A DNA stretch of 64,000 nucleotides, taken from the NCBI GenBank assembly GCA_030248215.1, contig JASANG010000858.1, positions 39,150 to 103,149 on the forward strand. The letters run 5' to 3'. Below the pieces are notes generated by a model, which was not told the DNA's origin, made no database searches, and saw only the letters and a program-made list of their open reading frames with translations. Source of the DNA: Enoplolaimus lenunculus. Taxonomy: Eukaryota > Nematoda > Enoplea > Enoplida > Thoracostomopsidae. Shown here piece after piece: positions 39,301-51,300 of the stretch. The stretch's first letter is position 1, and each line of letters starts with the position of its first letter. The translations under genes were made by a program, and so were the position numbers.

Positions 39301-42300
39301 GATATACCGATCCCGAACACCGATGAGCAGAGTAGCATAACTAGTCACCGTAGCCACTTCGTGATCAAACCATATGGGGTACCCGCCAAGGATGGGTGAC
39401 AAGGATTTCAATCCAGGGTAACCTACCTCATAATAGCTTTGGCCTGGAAGTTCCTTCGGTTTTCTGCTACCAACGCAGACAGCGAACAATTGTGAAGCAC
39501 CCTACCACCAAACAACCCCCCCCGAAAATTCTATTTTTACCCAACCTTCTTTTCTGCTACCAACGCAGACAGCGAACAATTGTGAAGCACCGCTACCTGG
39601 TTTATACAGCCATTTGTGAAACAGAATGGCCCCTCCGGTTACCGAAAATTCTATTTTTGAAAGAAACCCCAAAATAGTTTGATTTTTATTGTGACAAAGC
39701 ACAAATAGTGGCATTTTCGCGTTTAAAACATTTAGGCATCGTTTCACGCTATATTCAAAATTTACCAATCTATTCGGTTTGCACGTGAGCAAAACAACAC
39801 TATAGTTCTGAATTAGAGATATATCGAGGGTGTTTTCAGACAGTCTGATTTGTCCCGAGTCTGTTCGAGGGGTATGGCGACAGTAACCAAGTGAAAAATA
39901 AAGTAAAAAACTAAATTTTGCCGGTGATTTATTTGATTAATTATATAAAACGGAATTCAAAGCGTATAAAAATATTCAAACGTTTTGTTAAAAAAATATT
40001 ATTTTTGTTTTAGGTAAAGGTTAAAAATTGACCGAGACCAAGACCAAAACTCTCAGTCTCGGTAGGCTGGGTTTCAGTCTCGGTCTCAGTCTCGGTCCCG
40101 CTTTTTTTAACTAAGACCGCCCGTCCATGCTCCCGCTGCCCTTAGTAGATGATAAATCGCTAAAGGGCACTGGTACACTTTTCTGTAACCGTTAAGGCTA
40201 AGGCGTAGGAATAGTTAAGAGTTTGTTTCTAAATTGATGTTTATTTCTAAACCTAAGCCTAAGCCTGCGTTGTACACTGCAGCCAATCAATATACCTGGA
40301 TACATATGATCGATCTCTTCGTTGAGAATATATTCAATCATCAAGCCCATGTTGTACAATAGAATATCGTCGTTCTTCGTTAGCTGTTTCATGCGTTTTT
40401 TATTCGACCACGAACAACAATGGTAGCTGTAGTACTAAAAAAAGTTGACAAAAGTATATATTTTTCGGCCAATGTTACTTTAAAGGGCGTAACCGTAGAT
40501 TAAGCGTATTCCAAAGCCTAAACCTAAGCCTAAGCGTTGCAAAAACGTATTCCTAAGCCTAAGCCGAACCCTAAGCAAAAAATGTAATATGCAATCTAAT
40601 TCTACACTATTATAGACCCACCAGAAACCTGGACGCCCCTTACAGTATTAACATGGCCTATGTTTCGATCAAGTGAACATTTGAAATTTTAAACTTTAAT
40701 TTAAAAATAGATTTAATTTTAAGCAAAATGAAATATCTAAACGTTGTTACAGTTTCCTGTCAAAAATTTACAGAAGTATAAAATTTAGAATATACCGCGC
40801 ATAAAGTAGCGAACGTAGGTTCCCGTAAAAATGTTGCAAAAATCAATTTGGTTTTTGAGGTGATGTTAAATTTACTGGATGCCCAGGATGCGCGCCTGGC
40901 GAGCCATGCCTTAAGGTTGATTATCGACAATACCGACGATGGAAAGTATTCATGACAATAAATTTAAAATTAAAAAAATCGGCCGATGTATAGAAAAGGG
41001 CCGTTACACTAGTGAAAGCATAGTCCTAATACTAAACCTAAGCCTAAGTCTAAGCGTAGAAATAAGCTTATACCTAAGCTTAAACCTAAGCCTTAGGAAA
41101 AAATAGTCCAAAGCGTTAAGTGTTACTCCATTGCAGACGCGCAGAAAAACACGTTCCGCCGCTGATCTTTATATCGTCTAAAAATCAAATTAATACCGTC
41201 AAATTGAGTAACATTTTCGTTGCAACACTCGCAATATCGGTGCCTCGTTCAGTCAACGCGTCTTTGTACAACATATACAGGCGTTGTTTGGTTAAAAAAT
41301 CCATCAAATGAACGCCGTTTTCAAAAAACAACTGAACAAATTCAATTTCATCTTCAAATAACGCTTCGTACAATGCTTCGTTCAAATTTAATTCCTGAAA
41401 GTAACCCAAGAGCGTTGCACATACACTGTAAATTCCAATGAGTTAATTCAATTCTTCATTCAAATTTAACTCCTGAAAGTAACCCAAGAGCGTTGCACAT
41501 ACACTGTAAATTCCAATGAGTTAATTCAATGCTTCATTCAAATTTAACTCCTGAAAGTAACCCAAGAGCGTTGCACATACACTGTAAATTCCAATGAGTT
41601 AATAATTGATCAGGTCCAGACGGAAAGTTAGTTATATTTCGGAGTTCATAACGGTCAACTTTAACTCACTCTGAGTTGACTTGATTCTCACTGTGAATTG
41701 TGAGCTGACTCCGGTGGGAAAGTTGATTAATTTAATCAGAATGAGTTGAATCAACTCAGAATTGTGAGTTCTGATAGTTCTAACTCAGACTGAGTAGTTC
41801 AACTCATTCTGAGTTGAAATCAACTCACTAGAATTTACAGTGTATGAGTTCGGAACGGAATGAGGTGGGGGTTACGTGCTATAGAAACATCGACGGAAGG
41901 TTCCATGTGTTTCAAACTGATACAGTGTCTATAAACTCCCGAACAAAATTCCCAATCGGGATTGGACACACACGGGTTTTCGAAGGCTTACAATCAAGGT
42001 TAAAAATTTGCTAGAAATTGGCAAACTTTTTCCCGAAGGGGGGCTGAACCTCCCTGCCCACCGTCTAGCTACGGGCTCGATTCTGCATCAATTATAATAA
42101 TATGTTGTGTTCTTAATTGTGAAATAAAAAAACACTTGTTAGTTTTTTTGCTAACTTGAAATCTTGATCGGTTGTTCGGAACAAATATCACATCTTTGGC
42201 AACGTCAGATCGATTCCATATCAGCGCCAGTTCGACTTGAGTTGCCAGTGACGATTTCTTGCCTAAAATAGTAACCAAACTAAAACAACATAAAATTTAT

Positions 42301-45300
42301 CAAATTTGTCTTGTGTGGATTTTGTACTACGCATACATGTATTAATTGTGGAACACTGTCCATTGTACAATGAATTCGTTTGTGAGTACAACTTGCTTTT
42401 TAAACATGATTGATCTTGGTGTAGTTTTTTGCTATTATGCTGTTATTTTTTTATTGTTTTGATACGTTCTTTAGTCAACGCTTCACTACAATGTGATGAA
42501 AAAGTGAACGAAGTGCTATACTTCTGTATTCGCTCTGTCAGTCTTAATAGGAACCGGGACTTCAGCCCTTTGTACTATTAAACAGGTGGAAAAGCAGGCA
42601 TACAATGCTGGGCCCATCTATAGAACAGGGCCGGAACCGTAGCATAAGCATATTCCTAAGCCTAAGCATAAGCCTAAGAAGCGTATGGATGAGCCCATTC
42701 CTAAGCCTAAGCCTAAACCTTAGCAAAAAATTGGCTTAAAGCTTTAACTGACTCTATTATAGCCCCTCCGGAAAACGATCCGGCCCTGTTCTATACATGG
42801 GCCCAATGCTGGCTCAAACTATCAGCCTACGGATCCCTGAGCGAACGCTCTACCACTGCGCCACAAATTCCATTTCGACTAGATATCGTGTTCGAAGCGC
42901 GACAATTTGCCATAGCACCAGATTGAGCATAGAAATAGTGTTGGGTGAGTTGATAATTTTATGGGAATTTTAAATTTGAGTTTAAATTGCACGTTGAAAT
43001 TTCAATCCAACTGTTTTGACAAGAAATATGGAGAAGTTTAAGTATACGTTCCACTATAAACAAATTTATACGCACGGATTTTTTAACATTTAACCATTCT
43101 GACTAAAATTCATATAAATACTTTTTAATAGCGACGTTAAAATAGCTTTGTCCATTTCTTTGACTTCGGTGTCGTTCAATTTAAATATTGTGACCTTAAA
43201 CAAAAAATCTATTTCAGTTGTACGACAAATTGTACAACTCAGTCCCATAAGTACGTGCTAAGCAATTACTGAACCATTTTGTCGTTTTTAAAAGCTTACT
43301 AACGTAAATACTTATGTAAAGGTGTCAGAAACCCACCCAATGTTACAGTTAGGAGTTTGGGACAATACTCCAAAATTACCTATAAATTCTAAGATTAAGC
43401 GTTGTTGCCTTAGCGTAAGAAACGATTTAAATAAACCCAAAACAGAAAGATGTTTTAACGTTAAAGTTTTCCGGCCAATGCTACATTTAGGGCTGTACGT
43501 TATCGCAAGCCTATTTCTAAGTTTGAGCGTAAGCTTCAGCCTCTGCATAATAAAATGCTGCAACTAAACCTTTCCCTAATGATTAAGACTTTGTCCTGTA
43601 TTTAATTTATTATTGTCTTGACAGAAAGCAGGACCTCTTAAAACTGAAATGAGCCAATTTTACAAATGTCCACTGGGGATAATTCCCGCTACCACTTCGG
43701 TAGCACCAAACTTAGGTTTTCGCTAGACTCGAAAACTAATAAACATTCTATTCTGCAAGTGAGCAATCCAGAGCCGTAAGCAGTAATTGTGAGAGAAAGC
43801 TCGCTAACGAAAAGCGAAACACAATTTTAGTACCCTTAGATTAACCTGTGCAAATTCTAATCAACCACGTTGGTTGAGGGAGCAAGGCGGTCATGGCCGC
43901 CGAAAGGTTATGAAAAATTTCATTTTTGAATAAATTGAAAGTATGGTCTTATATTGATATCATTCCCGCACACTAATTGTTGGTGCTTTTATACTCTGAA
44001 TCGACATTGTTATAGTGATATGTGTAGCAAAATTTATTTTCTAGGCGGGCATGGCCGCTGAATGGGTTATGAAAAATTTCATTTTTGAATAAATTGAAAC
44101 TATGATCTTCTATTGATTTCATTCCCGCACACTAATTGTTGGTGCTTTTCTACTCTGAATCGACATTGTTATAGTGATATGTGTAGCAAAATATATTTTC
44201 TCACGCGTTGTTGTGTGTGTAGTGACTGTTTTTGTACGATTAACACACTATATATATTAAAAGTATTTGGGTGCCCTCCCAAACGAAAATATTAGCTACG
44301 CCCATGTATTCAACTTACCAAATGATACTGTTGCAGAATGTTGCGAACAGCAGTGTAAGCATTTTCAATTGCTTCTGAACCTGATTTGGTTGTTGGATCG
44401 AACGCAAGTTTTTCTTCAATCATTTTCTTCACTTCGCGTTTGAATTTGCCAGGAAAATGCGTTTTGGTTTCGTGTTTGCTAAAATATAATTAGGTTTTTA
44501 AATGTAGTAATTTCTAATCAAATGGAAGTAGGTTACTAGTAACCTTAAGTTAATGAAATAACCTAATTTTATAACCGGGTATAAGATAGGTTTTGTTGTT
44601 GCTTTCGTAGGTATTAGCTTCTACTAAGTTTCTTGAACGTATCCAAGGGAATAGGTTGGATAAGGTGCCACGATAATTCGTCGACTGACAACTTCTAATA
44701 CGAAAATTACAAGATAAAAATTGTTCTCGCACGCGTTGGTCGCTGGCAAAAACTTTTACATAAAATTATACGCTCCCGCAATAAAATCGTAACAACGCCG
44801 AGTTAAGATGACGCAAATCCGTACACAATTCACAGTGTCATTTTTACGTTTGACAGTTCGCGCAGCGTCGTGTGCCTATTAGAATTCAGCCTAACTCTAA
44901 GCACCAAAGTCTCCAGTCCCTCTCTCTCAATGTCTTCGAGTGGACATGCCCCTATAGTTAACATAGGCATTTACATTTGTTTCAAAAATGTCATACGATA
45001 AGCAGCTGAAATAATATCCGCCGCACGACCAGAATCGTCAATAACAACCACCGGAACCCCGTGAGCGACAGCTGACTGAGCTTGACGCAGGGTATTCGGC
45101 CCTCCTTCGACGATCAGCAGAACCACAGGTGTTGGTAAGGCTAAAAATACACCGAGAACATATTTAAATTTGCCGTTACCACCTCCTTCCGAAACTTCTG
45201 AAAGGAATTACACCTAAAACGAGAGCAGCATTTTTATGCCGTACATATCGGACTTGTATGCACTTTTACGTCCATCAGTAAATTCTTTAATTTAATTATA

Positions 45301-48300
45301 TAACTTTGTTCGCCTCGCCTTTAACAGGCGTCAGGTTAATTTTAAAACCTGTGTCTCTTATCCCGTCAGGAATTTGAAGAAGTAGACAGATATCCTAAGT
45401 TTTTTATCTTAGATAACTTCAGACAGTGATGGATCCACTAATTTCTGATAGAGGGGCCGCTTCGAGCTCGAACCAATTGAAAGGCCAATTATTTTTCGAA
45501 ACCTAAATTTTCACACAAAATTCTGGTGTTGATGACTGTCTTGGGGGGAGCATAGTCATGATTTCCCTTTTATGAATCCTAACGTTAACCTACGTTGCGT
45601 TGCAGTCAATGGTGTATGAGTCTTCCGCGATATAAATTCTTCAATTTCTGCCCGCAGTTGAATTTCAACGCCGTACCGGCCAGCGGTTCCGTCGTCAACC
45701 AATAAAAAATGTGTATGATTATGATCGAGCGGCGCCTTTGATGTATCGTTACACGATTGTAGATTATATGCCGCCGGAAACAGACCTTTTTCCTGAAAAC
45801 ACAAAACCGTTAATTCGCCGTTCACAACTTTTCTGTTATAACAGAAATACTTTTCAAGTGCACCTTGCTAATTATATTTCTTAAATGTACGAAATTTTTT
45901 CCTTAAATATCAGAAATATTATTTTGAGTGAGAGGACGATGCGTTTTGCAACAAGATAGGTTGTTATACGGTAAAATGAACGAGTGACAAAATTTATCTT
46001 TGCCCCAAGTTAACACGAGTTCAACGCTTGTCAAAGTTTTCATGTGTTAACCATTAGTGATGTAGTGATATTTATGCTTGACTCGAGAACAAAAAGGTCA
46101 CGGTTCGATTTACCTCTGCGGTTCTTAAACATATTGTATGGGACTGTCGAAGTTGGCTGCTATATGCAGTGCACTATAAAACAAGCCAAGTTTGATACAC
46201 CTTCACGCTATATTTACAGCTTTTAAACGAGTACCGTCGCCAAAGGCAGGAAAAGACGACTAAGAAACGCATCGCTTAGAAATTTTGAACCCCAATCAAA
46301 GTTTTCTCTTCGATTTTCGAATTATTCTAATTCCTATTCCATAATTTTGCCTTTACATTCGTTACCCCCTCTGTAATTTTGATGCGTCATGCACCTGTTA
46401 TATGGGTTTATTTTAAAATTTAAAATTTTTTGAAAATTGAAAAAATAGCAAAAACGTTTACGTGTGTGCCAACTAAACTGGCACTGTTATCAATAATGCC
46501 CCATGACGTAATACCAATGACGACCATTTCATGCTTAGTTTGCGTTATTTCATTCATCGCGTACTGTTTCACCGATTCGCCAACGTATTGCATGACTCCA
46601 GTTGCCGTACCGCCGGTAATAATCCATGTTTCTGCAACAAAAGTTCGCTCCACACTCAGATTGGATCAACTTGAAAAATTGACCAGATAGCGCGTATTAT
46701 CAGTTAGCGATAGGTTATCAAATTCGAAAAAAAGCCAGTTAAATTGTATGGAATTTATTTAACGCGAATTGCTTATTTTGTTCAATATACCACGTTCTCT
46801 GGTTAAACAAAAACATCTAAAATAGGTTCATCAGCTAAATATTATCATGCTATTGGCCCGGCTATATAAAGTGATCATTGCAGATTATGAAGCAGCAGAG
46901 ATTTTAGTTTTGTGGATTTTGGCACATCAAACGAAAAGTATTAACTTTAGGCCAATGTATAGAGCAGGGTCGTAACAGTAGTATATGCCAGTCGTTGTGG
47001 GGCTACATGTATTGAGCAAAGCTCGAACACACTTAAACAATTAAGCTAATATGCAAATTAGTTATTAGCTAACTTTTCATTTATCGGTGTTGGAGGTTTG
47101 TAAACAATAAATTCAGATTACTCTCATCCAAAAACTGTTCAGTAACCCAAATAGCAATGAAATAATTTAATTACTTTTAGTTTAGCTAATAAATTAAGCT
47201 AATATGCAAATTACCAATTAAATAACTTTTCACGTTTTAGAGGTTTGTAAACAATTTATTCATATTTCTCGCACTCAAGAACCCCTTAGAATTGAAATTA
47301 GATTGCTTGAAAGTATATTAATTCACAAAGTAACTTAAAAAGTCCCAATTTAGGCAAAACCAATTAAGTAAATATGCAAATTAGTTAATAGTTAGCTATT
47401 CATTTATCGGTTCTGAAGGTTTACAAACATTTTATTTAGATTCCTCGCACCCAAAAAACGTTTAGTACTAAAATTACTTAGCTTGTAACAGTAATAACTA
47501 ATAAAGTATCCTAAAAAGTCGCAGTTTAGGCTTAACCAATTATGCAAATTAGTTTGTAGCTAATAAACGGCTTAAAATTTTAAAACACCTGTGCGCGGTT
47601 AACACCCCTAGATGAAACGCTTTTAAACAAAAAAGGTTTATCAAAATCGGTTAGGTGGTTCCTGAGATTCTTTTCGGACGTACGGACCAACGGACGGACG
47701 GACGTAGGGACGGATGGACATCCACCTTTCGACCCCCAAGCACAAAATATAAAACGCTCCGCGAAATTCCGAGCTTCCCGTAATAAGCATATTCGTAGGC
47801 CTGGCTAAGCTGCAGCCTATGCCTAAGCGTAAAAAATGAGGCATAAATTTTTTGAAACTCATCGAAACTTCGGTATGCTTAATGTACTTGGACTGTATCT
47901 GACTACGCTCCCTGTGTTCGAACCATGTCGATATTTTGTCCGTACCTGTAGATTGCGTAACACTAATCAACCCGCGTTTGAAAGCTTCCCGTAGTCTTGG
48001 CTTGAGATGAAAACTTTTCGCTCCACCTGACACCGAAATAACAAGTCGAGGTGGTTTTAACCCCCAAACTTCCGTTAACAAGTACCATATATGATCCGGT
48101 GGAGTGTTGTGATCAAATCGGCAGTACTAAAATATTTATGAATGAAAAATATTGTCTAGTTCAAATCGGCGTGTTACTACAAAACGTTCTAAGACTAAAA
48201 GTAAAGTTTTGAGGAAAAGCAAGTTATTAGTTTACCGATTTTACAGCTAGCGGCTAATAAACGATCTTGCCGTATTTTATTCGCGACCTCGCCAACAGCG

Positions 48301-51300
48301 ACCCGTGTTTAGATGGTTGTTCACACAGTTTTTGATTTGCATATATATGCATTATGCTCGTAATTTGTAATATTGGTTATTTGTCCCCTGTAGTGCTGGC
48401 GTTGGTATTCTTGCGTAACTCAATTTTCATTTGCTGTAGCTGTAATCCATTAATATGACAATGGCTGGGTTTGCAAAACCCTACTTAAGTACAACTTAGT
48501 GCTTAAGTAAATATTTTAGTCGCTCATTAAACTTGATATATTACAAAGTAACAGTTGTGACATACTAATCTTGGCTTAATTGAAATTGTAGACTAATTTC
48601 GGAAACCCAACTATTATGTTCCAATCCAGGCCCGTAGCCAGCTCACCTTGCTAGGGGGAGCCAAAAAAATTTTCAGGAGGGGCATTCAAGGTTTTCAATG
48701 ACTTGCAAGCAAGGCTGAAAATTTTCTAGAGGGGGCCAAAATTTTTCCAATTTTTTGGAATTCATGGGCTGCTTAGAATTTGAATGCGAAACTTATAATT
48801 TGAGGTTTAAGGTCAGTTTAAAACGTCTTATTAAACAGGACGCTATATCATGCTGCTTTTCTAAAAAATAAATAAGCTTTGTAATTCAGTAGCGGAAAAT
48901 AACTTGGAAACACCTTGGACTCGGTAACACAAAAGCTTAAATAGGAATGGAAGATATACAAATGTTTTGCTAAAGACTTTTGCTGATTTTGCCAAATCGT
49001 AAACTGGTTAAGATATTATGATTGTTTATCAACAAATTTGAATCCTGTGAGGACAGCGGTATTTAATCAACGGTTTGTATTGTTTACTAAATCCAAAAGG
49101 GTGCCGGCCGATTGAGAAAGGTGACGCTCCTGTCAATTGGTTGCAAAATTGTTTTTTGCAGTGAGACAGTTCTATGGACGCCATTTGATTATAAAACGCA
49201 AATAAAATGTTTTTTTCAACCACGCTTTAGAATTCACGGCCCTTTTAAAGATCAGGGACAGAAAGTTTTTCTGTGGCACTACAATAGAGTAAGCTTAAGC
49301 TTTTGACTACTTTTTTGCTTGACTTAGGCTTAGGCTTAGGTTAGGCTTAGCAATAGTCTCATTCTTACGGTTAGGCTTAGGCTTAGGCTTAGGCTTAGGC
49401 TTAGGCTTAGGCTTAGGCTTAGGCTTAGGCTTAGGCTTAGGCTTAGGCTCAGGCTCAGGCTCAGGTTTAGGCTTAGGCTTAGGCTTAGGCTTAGGCTTAG
49501 GCTTAGGCTTAGGCTTAGGTTTAGGCTTAGGCTTAGGAATACGCTTACTGTTCCGTCTGTGTTCTTTACATTGGCCGAATTCACGGACGTAGACGATTAA
49601 TTTGGACAGTAGTAATATGTTGAACAGTCTGTCTTGAAATCGGTGTTACTCGGCGCCGACAAATTTGGCAGACAAATGTTAAACAATGTGCGCTGTAGCG
49701 AAATGAGTAATAGCTTTTCGATGGTATAAAGCGACAAAAATATCAAAACTCCTAAGTTAAAAGATGGCTTTTTCATCGATGTTGTGATGTATTTTTATTT
49801 TTAAAGACAGACATTGCAAAAAATTGATGGAGCGTCCCCAAAGAATGTGAGTCAACGTTACTTTTAGGGTCGTAACAGTAGATTAAACGTATTCCGAAGC
49901 CTAAGCCTAAGCTTAAGTCTAAGCCCAAAATGTAATCTAGAATCTAAACCTACTCGTTCGTAGACCCACCAGAAACTTGGACGCCCCTAAAAGTAACATG
50001 GGCCAGAATGTGTATAAATTTGTGTTTCGCAAGAAATATTGTGGAAGTTTAGATTTTTATGTCATTACGCGTGGTGTTGTGCGCATTCTTGTTAATAATG
50101 AAAGTGAATTTCGCAAAATTTGGACTTGGAATCCCTAGTAATTAAAATAGACCGTAGCCAGCGCACCTTGCTGGGAAGGGGGATAAAAATGTTCAGAAGG
50201 GGCATTAAAGGGTTTTCAATGAGTTACAAACAAGGTTGAAAACTTTCTAGGGGGCCAAAACTTTGTCCAGGGCTTGAAATACTTGTTATCTGGTGTAATT
50301 TGTTATTTGTTGGTTTAGTTTCCGCAACTCTGTATCTCTAAATCCATTTACAGTGACTAAATCAAACTGGGGCTTAGAGGCTATAGCGTTTCTGTCCAAT
50401 TTACCGCATTAGAACGTTTGGGATATGTGAATTTGTGACAAATCAATAAAATTCAATAAGGATTTGTAATATTCTGGCTTGTGAAGCATAAAATGCGCAT
50501 GTGCTATTTTTGTCACCTCGGGCATGTGACGACGTTAACATCTTTACTGTACTACATTTCACTTTGAATGAATATATCATTTTTGGGGCCCGTATTAATT
50601 AAATTCTGTGTTCCTGAACAGGGTATTACAACAATTCGTCGCCCGACAACTCGTCAACCGGCAACTTGTAATCCGAAATTTCATCAACTTGACAGTTTGT
50701 CGCTCATCATTATGCTTATGCTTAGGCTTACGATTACACTTTGGTTTATGCTTACATTCATTCATCAGCTTTGTGACACTGTTTGGGTGACAAGCTGTCG
50801 GACGATGAATTTTCGTAGATTCTCTGTACAGCCGCCAACTTTAAAATTAAACTCAAACGAACCGGTGAAAACGAGCTGTTTGTGCCAAAACCCGTGAACA
50901 GTATTTCGCCATACGTGTTTCCCGGCTCCGATAGCGTATGCTTTTTTGATTTCCATTCCACGTGTGGATCGTCATCCGATGCACCTAACGCATACTCTGT
51001 GTGCACAGTTTCAGTATTCCCGCATTTGCAGGTACCTCTTAAAAAGTGAACCGTACCTTGAAATCATGCCAGTAGCCAGTTCACCTTGCTAGGCGGCTAA
51101 AAAATTTTCAGGTGGGGCATACAAATGCTTTCAGTGACTTTCAAGCAAGGTTAAAAATTTTGTAAGGGGGCCAAAATGTTTTTCAGGGCGAGGGCTAAGC
51201 CCCCTGGCCTCTTTTGGCTACGGGACCGTTCGAAACGATCACATATTCATTCCAATTTTAGCACTCTAATCCCCTCAATATAGGGCAATTAAATGTTCCA

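Noticed and set aside
49369-49538. Interstitial telomere as a scar of chromosome fusion
   Set aside because: The array is enclosed by transposon ends and an exact 8-bp target duplication, so insertion of an element explains it better.
49336-49584. Open frame of alternating Leu-Ser repeats
   Set aside because: It is only the translation of the TTAGGC array inside MITE-1; no start context, no splice sites and no composition typical of a gene.
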